Source of the DNA: Corallibacter vietnamensis
GTDB lineage: Bacteria; Bacteroidota; Bacteroidia; Flavobacteriales; Flavobacteriaceae
DNA length: 64,000 nt
Direction of reading: 5' to 3'
Assembly: GCF_039537875.1 (NCBI RefSeq)
Contig: NZ_BAABBI010000001.1
Coordinates: 62,001 to 126,000 of the forward strand
Under the pieces are notes generated by a model. It was not told where the DNA came from. It searched no databases and saw only the letters and a program-made list of their open reading frames with translations. Positions 8,916 through 16,302 of this stretch are shown one piece after another; position 1 is the stretch's first letter; each line of letters starts with the position of its first letter. Both the position numbers and the translations under genes were made by a program.

Positions 8916-10463
8916 TTACTCCTTTAAAACTTTAATTGTATGCGTGTTATTTCCGCTATAAATTTTTGCAATATAGCTTCCTGACGCTAGTGAACTCATA
9001 TCTAATTTTGCTGATGTAGATTGAGGTGTGCTTTGTAAAACAACTTTTCCTAATAAATCGTAAACTTCAACAGATGATATTTGAGAAGCATAAGAAATGT
9101 TTAGTGTATTCTTTACAGGGTTTGGATAGATTGACAATTGAGTTTTATCAAAACTATCAACAGAAAGAGACTCTAATCTTACAGTTACATCATCAATATT
9201 TAACCCTCTTGCCCAGTTTGAAGTTCCTTCAAAAGCAATATAGTAGGTAGCAGATGGGTTTGGTAAAGCTAAAACCACATTAGTCCAATCAGTTTGCTCT
9301 GCTGTGTAATCTTCTCCTATTTGTACCCAAGCATCATTAACGTCTGTTTTGTAATATACTCGAAGCTCATCAATATCTCCAAACCAATTTACATTTGCGT
9401 AATAAAAATCTAATTCTGGACTTGTCGCACTTGAAAGATCTAAAGGTAAGGACACCAATTTTGTTACATCTCCAGAAGTTGTTGTTCTAAATTCAGCCAT
9501 AGTAGCACCTGTTCTTGGTGTAATAGATCCATCACCGTTTTGAGCTACAAATGTCCATGATTCACCTCCAGAAACATCTTCATTCTCCCAACAAACTGGC
9601 ATAGATCCACTTTCAAAACCTTCTTGAACAGGGAATGTTGTTTCAGCCTCGCATAAAGTTGTAAATGCTATTGGACCAAACCAATCGCTGTAATCAGAGC
9701 TACCACAATCTTGCCTCACATAATATTCATACATTGTACCTGAACTTAAACCCGATAACATGGTAGATGTAGCATTCATAACAGCTGGTGCTGGCGTACC
9801 TGAACCTGCAGTAAATCCTGGAGCTCCATACTCTACCTCATAATTACCTAAATCTCCTGTCCAAGAAATTGTAGCTGTTGTTGTAGTTATATTATCAACA
9901 GCTGCTGCTGTTGGCGAAAAACAACTTGGTATTGCTGTAACTTCTATCTCATCCAAATCAAAAGCAAACATATCTGTAGTAGAAGAATAAAATGCTATAT
10001 AAATAGTTTGCCCTACATAATCTGTTAATTCATACTGATACTTAACAAAATCTGGACCACTAGCAGGAGCTACATTGGCTTCTAGCGTTTCAGTAAAATC
10101 ACTAGCCGCCGTTCCAGTAGTAGAAACTCTTAAACTTATCGTTTCTGGGTAATTAGGATCGCGGCTTCTTGCCCAAAAACTTAAAAAATCTGAAACACCT
10201 GCTTGTACAGAAACCGAAGGTGTAATTAAATAATCATCGTGAGCCACTGCATTATATAAAATAGACACAATATTATCTCCTGTTTGTGCAGTTAGTTCTG
10301 ATGTAGACAAATCTACAATCTGCCACGTGTTACCTGCATCTCCCTGATCAATAACAGTCCATCCTGACGGAATGTCTGTACTTCCTTCAAAACTCTCTAC
10401 AAATTGAGAGAATGATAAAAAAGGTAAAACAAAAAATGTAAATAAAAGTAGTTTTTTCATCAT
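8916..10463 (-). CDS. Secreted T9SS type A sorting-domain protein with adhesin-like domains
   Basis: A 515-residue exported protein. A Sec signal (MMKKLLLFTFFVLPFLSFSQ) is followed by a cleaved-adhesin/choice-of-anchor J type beta domain (about 20-180: FESFEGS, PSGWTVIDQGDAGNTWQI), a fibronectin type III domain (about 182-270: PTAAAVDNITTTTATISWTG), a second adhesin/MAM-like domain (about 275-430: VQEGFESGSMPVCWENED), and a C-terminal T9SS type A signal (LSIYPNPVKNTLNIS ... IKVLKE). It should be moved through the type IX system to the surface or outside. No catalytic motif is seen, so an adhesive or carbohydrate-binding role is likely. Single gene with its own terminator. Confidence 0.92.
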   Translation of the reverse strand: MMKKLLLFTFFVLPFLSFSQFVESFEGSTDIPSGWTVIDQGDAGNTWQIVDLSTSELTAQTGDNIVSILYNAVAHDDYLITPSVSVQAGVSDFLSFWARSRDPNYPETISLRVSTTGTAASDFTETLEANVAPASGPDFVKYQYELTDYVGQTIYIAFYSSTTDMFAFDLDEIEVTAIPSCFSPTAAAVDNITTTTATISWTGDLGNYEVEYGAPGFTAGSGTPAPAVMNATSTMLSGLSSGTMYEYYVRQDCGSSDYSDWFGPIAFTTLCEAETTFPVQEGFESGSMPVCWENEDVSGGESWTFVAQNGDGSITPRTGATMAEFRTTTSGDVTKLVSLPLDLSSATSPELDFYYANVNWFGDIDELRVYYKTDVNDAWVQIGEDYTAEQTDWTNVVLALPNPSATYYIAFEGTSNWARGLNIDDVTVRLESLSVDSFDKTQLSIYPNPVKNTLNISYASQISSVEVYDLLGKVVLQSTPQSTSAKLDMSSLASGSYIAKIYSGNNTHTIKVLKE

Positions 10464-10554
10464 ATAAAATAGTTAATAGTTTAATTTAACCATAAACTTA
10501 AGATTTTTAAAACAAAATCTTAACATTTTAACTGTTTTTTTAACATCTTACGAC

Positions 10555-10562
10555 TATCTTTG
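10555..10562 (+). promoter_or_regulatory. -7 box upstream of purK
   Basis: TATCTTTG matches TAnnTTTG, 69 bases before the purK ATG. The -33 element is not clear (T-rich region about 10532-10541). Confidence 0.55.
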
Positions 10563-10631
10563 TAACGCATTACTAACAAACATTAGCTCGTAAATCATCT
10601 TATACACTAAAAGCATAGAGCTTAACAAACT

Positions 10632-11786
10632 ATGAATTTTTTCTCTTCAAAATTTAAATTAGGCATTTTAGGTGGCGGACAACTAGGTAAAATGCTACTT
10701 TACAACACTAGAAAATTTGATATCCACACTAAAGTACTGGATGCTAGCAACGAAGCACCTTGCAAAATTGCATGCGACGAATTTCAACTTGGCGATTTAA
10801 TGGATTTTGATGCGGTTTACAATTTTGGAAAACAGGTTGACGTTTTAACCTTTGAGATTGAAAACGTAAACACCAATGCACTTGAAGCTCTAGAAAAAGA
10901 AGGCGTAAAAGTATATCCTTCTTCAAAAACTCTGAGAACCATTCAAAATAAAGCAACACAAAAACTCTTTTACAAAGACCATAACATCCCTACAGCCGAT
11001 TTTACTCGATTCGCTTACACATCTGAAATTAAAGAAGCTATTCACAATGGCGGTTTACAACTCCCTTTTGTATGGAAAAGCGCACAGTTTGGTTATGATG
11101 GTAATGGTGTAAAAGTTGTAAGAACTATTGAGGATTTAGAAGGCTTACCAAATGTTGAGTGTATTGCTGAAGACATGATTCCTTTTAAAAATGAGCTGGC
11201 AGTTATTGTTGCTAGAAATGTAGATGGAGATATAAAAACGTATCCAGTCGTTGAAATGGAATTTCACCCAGAAGCCAACCAAGTGGAATACGTTATTTGC
11301 CCTGCGCGAATTGACGACGCAGTTGCAAAAAAAGCTCGTGAAGTGGCTTTAAATGTTTCTAAAGCATTTAACCATGTTGGACTTTTAGCGGTTGAAATGT
11401 TTCAGACTAAAAACGACGAGATTTTGGTTAACGAAGTAGCTCCAAGACCTCACAATTCGGGTCATCAAACTATTGAAGCGAGTTACACCTCACAGTTTGA
11501 ACAACACTTACGTGCTATTCTTAATTTACCATTAGGACAAACCGATAGTAAAGTTGGTGGAATTATGGTAAATTTGGTAGGAGCCGAAGGTCATACAGGA
11601 AATGTTGTATATGAAAACATTGCTAAAATCATGAAACTAGAAGGTGTTACACCTCATATATACGGAAAAAAACAAACACGTCCATTTAGAAAAATGGGAC
11701 ATGTAACCATTGTTAATAAAGATATAAATGAAGCAAGACGTGTAGCTGAACAAGTAAAGAAAACCATTAAAGTTATGAGTAAATAA
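10632..11786 (+). CDS. purK: N5-carboxyaminoimidazole ribonucleotide synthase
   Basis: A 384-residue ATP-grasp enzyme. It makes N5-CAIR from AIR, ATP and bicarbonate in de novo purine synthesis. The N-terminal GILGGGQLGKM loop, the central ATP-grasp part (PFVWKSAQFGYDGNGV, AEDMIPFKNELAVIVAR) and the active-site stretch VNEVAPRPHNSGHQTIEA are all present; length is usual for the family. The stop is 3 bases before purE, and PurK product feeds PurE directly, so this is a two-gene operon divergent from the T9SS gene. Confidence 0.97.
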   Translation: MNFFSSKFKLGILGGGQLGKMLLYNTRKFDIHTKVLDASNEAPCKIACDEFQLGDLMDFDAVYNFGKQVDVLTFEIENVNTNALEALEKEGVKVYPSSKTLRTIQNKATQKLFYKDHNIPTADFTRFAYTSEIKEAIHNGGLQLPFVWKSAQFGYDGNGVKVVRTIEDLEGLPNVECIAEDMIPFKNELAVIVARNVDGDIKTYPVVEMEFHPEANQVEYVICPARIDDAVAKKAREVALNVSKAFNHVGLLAVEMFQTKNDEILVNEVAPRPHNSGHQTIEASYTSQFEQHLRAILNLPLGQTDSKVGGIMVNLVGAEGHTGNVVYENIAKIMKLEGVTPHIYGKKQTRPFRKMGHVTIVNKDINEARRVAEQVKKTIKVMSK

Positions 11787-11789
11787 ACT

Positions 11790-12269
11790 ATGAGCAAAGT
11801 AGGAATTATTATGGGAAGTAAAAGCGATTTGCCTGTTATGCAAGACGCTATTGACATCCTAAAAGGATTTGATATAGAAATAGAAGTTGATATTGTTTCT
11901 GCGCATCGTACACCTGAAAAACTGTTCAACTACAGTAAAAACGCACATACAAGAGGCATTTCAGTAATTATTGCTGGAGCTGGTGGTGCAGCACACTTAC
12001 CTGGCATGGTAGCTTCTTTATCTCCATTACCTATTATTGGTGTTCCTGTAAAAAGTAGCAACTCTATTGATGGTTGGGATTCTGTTTTATCTATTCTCCA
12101 AATGCCTGGAGGCGTTCCTGTTGCAACTGTAGCTCTAAATGGTGCTAAAAACGCAGGAATTTTAGCTGCTCAAATTATTGGAAGTTCTGATAAGTGCGTT
12201 TTAGATAAAATTATGATTTATAAAGAAGGCCTGAAAGCCAAGGTAATAGAATCTGCAAAAGACTTATAA
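11790..12269 (+). CDS. purE: N5-CAIR mutase
   Basis: A 159-residue class I PurE that turns N5-CAIR into CAIR. Diagnostic motifs are MGSKSDLPVM near the N-terminus, the SAHRTP active-site loop, and AGAGGAAHLPGM. The start ATG lies 3 bases after the purK stop. Full length, no anomalies. A strong terminator follows. Confidence 0.98.
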   Translation: MSKVGIIMGSKSDLPVMQDAIDILKGFDIEIEVDIVSAHRTPEKLFNYSKNAHTRGISVIIAGAGGAAHLPGMVASLSPLPIIGVPVKSSNSIDGWDSVLSILQMPGGVPVATVALNGAKNAGILAAQIIGSSDKCVLDKIMIYKEGLKAKVIESAKDL

Positions 12270-12270
12270 T

Positions 12271-12302
12271 AAAAAACCTTGACAGGACGTCAAGGTTTTT
12301 TT
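12271..12302 (+). terminator. Terminator of purKE
   Basis: AAAAACCTTGAC-AGGAC-GTCAAGGTTTTT hairpin with T-tract two bases after the purE stop. The remaining 170 bases up to the next gene are A/T-rich with no other clear element. Confidence 0.88.
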
Positions 12303-12472
12303 GCTATTAATCAACTATTTTTATAGAGTTTTCTTATTAACTCTTATGAAAAATCAGCGCAAAAGTAATATACTTAATAGATTTTTATCTTAAAATAACG
12401 TTAATTATCACAAAACAAACTATTTAGTAAGAAAATTAACACATTGATTTTCAATCTTATTCTAATAAAACC

Positions 12473-14509
12473 ATGAATATTCTTAACAAACCCTTTGACA
12501 CTCAATTTCATACTGCTCCGTTTTCAAAAATAAAGAACGAAGATTTTCTTCCTGCAATTAAAAAAGGCATTGAAGATGCAAAAGCAGAAATTGATGCCAT
12601 AACCAATAATCCGGAAGCACCAACGTTTCAAAATACGATTGAAGCTTTAGATTTTTCAGGTGAGCAGTTAGATAGAATCTCAAGTATATTCTTCAATTTA
12701 AATTCTGCTGAAACCAACGACGAAATCCAAAAGATTGCTCAAGAAGTTTCTCCTTTATTATCTGAATTCAGTAATGATATCACTTTAAACGAAACGTTAT
12801 TTAAACGCGTTAAAGCCGTTTACGATGCTAAAGACAGTCTAGATTTAACAACCGAACAGTTAACACTTCTTAATAAAAAATATAAAGGGTTCTCTAGAAA
12901 TGGAGCCAACTTACCTGAAGAAAAAAAACAACAGCTTCGTGACATTGATAAAGAATTAAGCAAACTAAAACTAAAATTTGGCGAAAACGTATTGGCCGAA
13001 ACTAACAAATATGAACTTCATATTACTAATGAAGCTGATTTAGACGGTTTACCAGAAAGTGCCAAAGAAGAAGCCAAACAAACGGCTGAACAAAAAGGTA
13101 AAGACGGCTGGATGATTACCTTACAATATCCAAGCTACATTCCGTTTATGACCTATGCTGAAAATCGTGAGTTGCGTAAAAAATTAGCTTTAGCTTTTGG
13201 AGCAAAAGGGTTTAACAATGATGCATTAGATAATCAAGACATTGTTTTAAAAATTGCCAAACTACGTCATCAACGTGCTAACTTATTAGGGTACAAAACG
13301 CATGCGCATTTTGTTTTAGAAGAGCGTATGGCAAAAAACCCTGAAACTGTAAACACCTTTTTAAACGATTTATTAGAAAAGGCTAAACCAGCTGCCGAAC
13401 GTGAGTTTAAAACGTTAAGCGATTTTGCCAAAGAACTAAATGGTATTGAGCAATTACAAAAATGGGATGGCGCCTATTATTCAGAAAAATTAAAACAAAA
13501 GCTATTCGATTTAGATGACGAAAAGCTAAAACCATATTTCAAACTTGAAAACGTTATTAATGGTGTGTTTACCATTGCTGAAAAACTATACGATTTACAG
13601 TTTGAAGAAATCAACACGATTGATAAATACCACGACGATGTGCTTACTTACAAAGTAACTGATAGTGACGGTAATTATATTTCGGTTTTTTATGCTGACT
13701 TTTTCCCAAGAGCAGGAAAACGTAATGGTGCGTGGATGACTGTTTACAAACCACAGTATGTGAAAAACGGCGAAAATAGCAGACCTCACATTTCTATAGT
13801 TTGCAACTTTACCAAACCTACAAAAACCAAACCTTCACTTCTAACCTTCAATGAAGTTACCACACTTTTTCACGAGTTTGGTCACGCTTTACATGGTATG
13901 TTAGCCAACACTACCTACCCAAGTATTTCTGGTACGAGTGTATTTTGGGACTTTGTAGAATTACCAAGTCAGGTATTAGAAAACTGGTGTTACGAGAAAG
14001 AAGCTTTAGAGTTGTTCGCAACCCATTATGAAACTGGAGAAGTAATCCCAATGGATTTAATTGAAAAAATAAAAGCTTCGGCTACATTTCATGAAGGTAT
14101 GCAAACTTTACGTCAGTTAAGTTTTGGGTTATTGGATATGAGTTGGCACGCTAATGAAGCTCCAGAAACAATAAATTCAGTAAAAGCACACGAACAAAAA
14201 GCATTTGAGAACACGAAACTTTATCCTGATGTAGCTGAAAATTGTATGAGCACCTCGTTTTCTCACATTTTCCAAGGTGGTTATTCATCTGGATATTACA
14301 GTTACAAATGGGCTGAAGTATTAGATGCTGATGCTTTTGAGTTCTTTAAAGAAGAAGGTATTTTTAGTAAAAATGTGGCGCAGAAGTTTAAAGACAATGT
14401 ACTTTCACAAGGCGGAACTGAAGATCCTATGACACTTTACAAACGATTTAGAGGAAAAGAACCTCAACCAGAAGCACTACTAAAACGTGCTGGTTTGATT
14501 GAGAAATAA
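12473..14509 (+). CDS. M3 family oligopeptidase (oligopeptidase A / Dcp type)
   Basis: A 678-residue zinc metallopeptidase of family M3. The catalytic helix LFHEFGHALHGM has its first His at residue 467; the third ligand Glu comes in the following segment (SQVLENWCYE). The late conserved GGYSSGYYSYKWAEVLDADAF is present. No signal peptide is seen, so it should act in the cytoplasm on short peptides. PrlC and Dcp are hard to tell apart from sequence; the annotation is left at family level. A single gene, followed 28 bases later by a sigma factor gene on the same strand, perhaps by chance. Confidence 0.93.
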   Translation: MNILNKPFDTQFHTAPFSKIKNEDFLPAIKKGIEDAKAEIDAITNNPEAPTFQNTIEALDFSGEQLDRISSIFFNLNSAETNDEIQKIAQEVSPLLSEFSNDITLNETLFKRVKAVYDAKDSLDLTTEQLTLLNKKYKGFSRNGANLPEEKKQQLRDIDKELSKLKLKFGENVLAETNKYELHITNEADLDGLPESAKEEAKQTAEQKGKDGWMITLQYPSYIPFMTYAENRELRKKLALAFGAKGFNNDALDNQDIVLKIAKLRHQRANLLGYKTHAHFVLEERMAKNPETVNTFLNDLLEKAKPAAEREFKTLSDFAKELNGIEQLQKWDGAYYSEKLKQKLFDLDDEKLKPYFKLENVINGVFTIAEKLYDLQFEEINTIDKYHDDVLTYKVTDSDGNYISVFYADFFPRAGKRNGAWMTVYKPQYVKNGENSRPHISIVCNFTKPTKTKPSLLTFNEVTTLFHEFGHALHGMLANTTYPSISGTSVFWDFVELPSQVLENWCYEKEALELFATHYETGEVIPMDLIEKIKASATFHEGMQTLRQLSFGLLDMSWHANEAPETINSVKAHEQKAFENTKLYPDVAENCMSTSFSHIFQGGYSSGYYSYKWAEVLDADAFEFFKEEGIFSKNVAQKFKDNVLSQGGTEDPMTLYKRFRGKEPQPEALLKRAGLIEK

Positions 14510-14537
14510 TTTTTTTGTCTACATTTGATAAAAATTC

Positions 14538-15101
14538 TTGAAAAAGAGCATGCCTAAACACGAACTAAATCCCAACACTTGGATTGACAGATATTCTGAC
14601 TATCTATTTAATTACACCATCTCTCGCGTAAATGACAGAGAAATGGCTAAAGATTTAGTACAAGATACTTTTTTTGCAGCTTTAAAAGCTATGAAAAACT
14701 TTAAAGGCGATGCTAGTGAGCGCACTTGGCTAATTGCTATTTTAAAGCGAAAAATCATAGACTACTATCGTAAAATAAACTCCAAAAAAGGACAAGCCGA
14801 AGTACGTATTTCTTATAACTCTGATGAAGACGAAGGTGATTGGCTTGAAGAACGTGTTGCAGATCCTTTTGATAAAACAGCCGAAGACGCTTTAGAAAAT
14901 GACGAACTTGGTGATGCTATTTTTAATTGTTTAGACAAACTCCCTGAAAAACAAGCTACAGTTTTTAGAATGAAAACTATTGAAGGTTTAGAAACCGAAA
15001 CTATTTGTAATGAACTAAATATCACTGCGTCTAACCTTTGGGTTATTGTCCATAGAGCTAGAAGCGCAATGGCTGATTGTATGGAGAAAAACTGGTTTTA
15101 A
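14538..15101 (+). CDS. ECF-type RNA polymerase sigma factor
   Basis: A 187-residue sigma-70 family protein. Region 2 (residues 20-85: RYSDYLFNYTISRVNDREMAKDLVQDTFFAAL, TWLIAILKRKIIDYYRK) and region 4 (DKLPEKQATVFRMKTIEGL ... NITASNLWVIVHRARSAM) are clear. The long acidic linker between them (SDEDEGDWLEERVADPFD) is a marked feature. Two starts are possible: TTG at 14538 (frame start) or ATG at 14550 (MPKHELNP); the second is just as plausible. The next gene, 2 bases downstream, is probably its anti-sigma factor. Confidence 0.9.
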   Translation: MKKSMPKHELNPNTWIDRYSDYLFNYTISRVNDREMAKDLVQDTFFAALKAMKNFKGDASERTWLIAILKRKIIDYYRKINSKKGQAEVRISYNSDEDEGDWLEERVADPFDKTAEDALENDELGDAIFNCLDKLPEKQATVFRMKTIEGLETETICNELNITASNLWVIVHRARSAMADCMEKNWF

Positions 15102-15103
15102 GT

Positions 15104-15373
15104 ATGAAAGAAAAAAAATCATTTTTATTTATTTCTTGTGATGAGGCTAAACATATCTGTGATAAGTCTCAATACAAAGAGGCGTCTATTGTTGAAAAAC
15201 TTAAACTTAATTTAAGATACACTTGGTGTAGAGTTACTAGGGCTTATGTTAAAAAAAACAAACAGCTCACAACTACCCTAGACAATTCTAATATAGAATG
15301 TTTAAACACTTTAGAACGCCAAAATCTTAAAGAACAATTCAAACAAGAGTTAAATAAGCAAAATCAAAACTAA
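15104..15373 (+). CDS. Small putative zinc-finger anti-sigma factor
   Basis: An 89-residue protein (MKEKKSFLFISCDEAKHICDKSQ...) whose ATG follows the sigma gene stop by 2 bases; a longer frame from 15077 would overlap the sigma gene and is not preferred. The pattern SCDEAKHICDKSQYKEA...KLKLNLRYTWCRVTRAYVKKN resembles short zf-HC2-like anti-sigma proteins of flavobacteria, where a His-x3-Cys-x2-Cys finger is expected; here the last Cys is missing (WCRVTR). No membrane segment is present. Role by context: binds and restrains the neighbouring ECF sigma factor. Its 3' end overlaps the convergent gene by 24 bases. Confidence 0.72.
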   Translation: MKEKKSFLFISCDEAKHICDKSQYKEASIVEKLKLNLRYTWCRVTRAYVKKNKQLTTTLDNSNIECLNTLERQNLKEQFKQELNKQNQN

Positions 15374-16180
15374 CCATATTATAGAAATACTTTCTACAAA
15401 AAAGGCACTATAGTAATCTCCTTGTTGTTTTTTGGCAAATAACAATGCTAGCAACAATAATATTGACACAATACATGATGCCCAAATATGATTTTGTGGC
15501 AATATATCCTTAAAAAATTCTAACAAAAAGAAAATACCAACCAAAAACACACCTATCACTTTAGTTAGCTTGACCCCTATTTGTTGTGGTATTGTTGACA
15601 GCTTTATACTATCATATTGCAAATCTCGTATTTCAAAAGGAAACATAAGTACTAACACAAACACAAAACGTTGTAAACTTAACACAATCACATCTGCTTC
15701 TATAAAATAATCTGCATTAATAAGAGGCAAAAACACAGTAACACAAGCCCAAACAAGTGCTATAATGTAAACTTTAACGCCACTTATACTACGTAAATTC
15801 TCATGCTTATCTAATAGTAGTTTACTAGGCAGCAAAGGTATTGCATACAAAAAAGTAACAACACCTAAACCACCAATATATAATAACGTAGTAGCATTAA
15901 GACGTAGTGCATAATAGCACATTGCTACAAAACATATAAATGAAAAAACCTGAATTATTTTAAGCCAACTTGCCAAACTTCTATGATGAAATTTTGCCAA
16001 CCCAAAATACTTCACAAAATTGTAGCCAGTAATTGAAGCAAAAAAAATAAAATATAACACATCTTCATCATAAGGCAAATTAAACTTCAGCAAGGTTAAC
16101 CAAGCCAAACAATAAACAGCTAAAGCTACATGAATACTGCTGTTTATATAAAAATCAAATATCTGCTTTATAAATCGCAT
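15350..16180 (-). CDS. UbiA-like polytopic membrane protein
   Basis: A 276-residue integral membrane protein with about eight hydrophobic helices. Fold and length are like the UbiA prenyltransferase superfamily, and the second Asp-rich motif is visible as FEIRDLQYDS (DxxxD). The first motif (NDxxDxxxD) is not recognisable: the matching place reads ITGYNFVKYFGLAKFH. It could therefore be a divergent or inactive member. Substrate unknown. A TATTTTTG box ends only 5 bases before the ATG, so the mRNA may be leaderless. Its 3' end overlaps the convergent anti-sigma gene. Confidence 0.68.
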   Translation of the reverse strand: MRFIKQIFDFYINSSIHVALAVYCLAWLTLLKFNLPYDEDVLYFIFFASITGYNFVKYFGLAKFHHRSLASWLKIIQVFSFICFVAMCYYALRLNATTLLYIGGLGVVTFLYAIPLLPSKLLLDKHENLRSISGVKVYIIALVWACVTVFLPLINADYFIEADVIVLSLQRFVFVLVLMFPFEIRDLQYDSIKLSTIPQQIGVKLTKVIGVFLVGIFFLLEFFKDILPQNHIWASCIVSILLLLALLFAKKQQGDYYSAFFVESISIIWLVLILLI

Positions 16181-16184
16181 ACAA

Positions 16185-16192
16185 CAAAAATA
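16185..16192 (-). promoter_or_regulatory. -7 box abutting the start of the UbiA-like gene
   Basis: CAAAAATA (plus strand) is TATTTTTG on the minus strand. It lies so near the ATG at 16180 that transcription would begin at or next to the start codon. Confidence 0.4.
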
Positions 16193-16266
16193 AGGAAAGT
16201 GTTAATAACCTATTTAATTGGTTAAAAACTTTAGTATTCATTAACTAAATAACGTGAATATTTACG

Positions 16267-16274
16267 TAATTTTG
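16267..16274 (+). promoter_or_regulatory. -7 box upstream of gcvP
   Basis: TAATTTTG, a TAnnTTTG match 28 bases before the gcvP ATG, followed by GCGCC. No glycine riboswitch fold is seen in the short leader. Confidence 0.55.
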
Positions 16275-16302
16275 CGCCTTAAAACACAACTATAATTTTG
16301 TA

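Noticed and set aside
16193..16302. Glycine riboswitch before gcvP
   Set aside because: The leader after the TAATTTTG box is about 28 bases, and no glycine-aptamer-like fold is seen in the upstream region.
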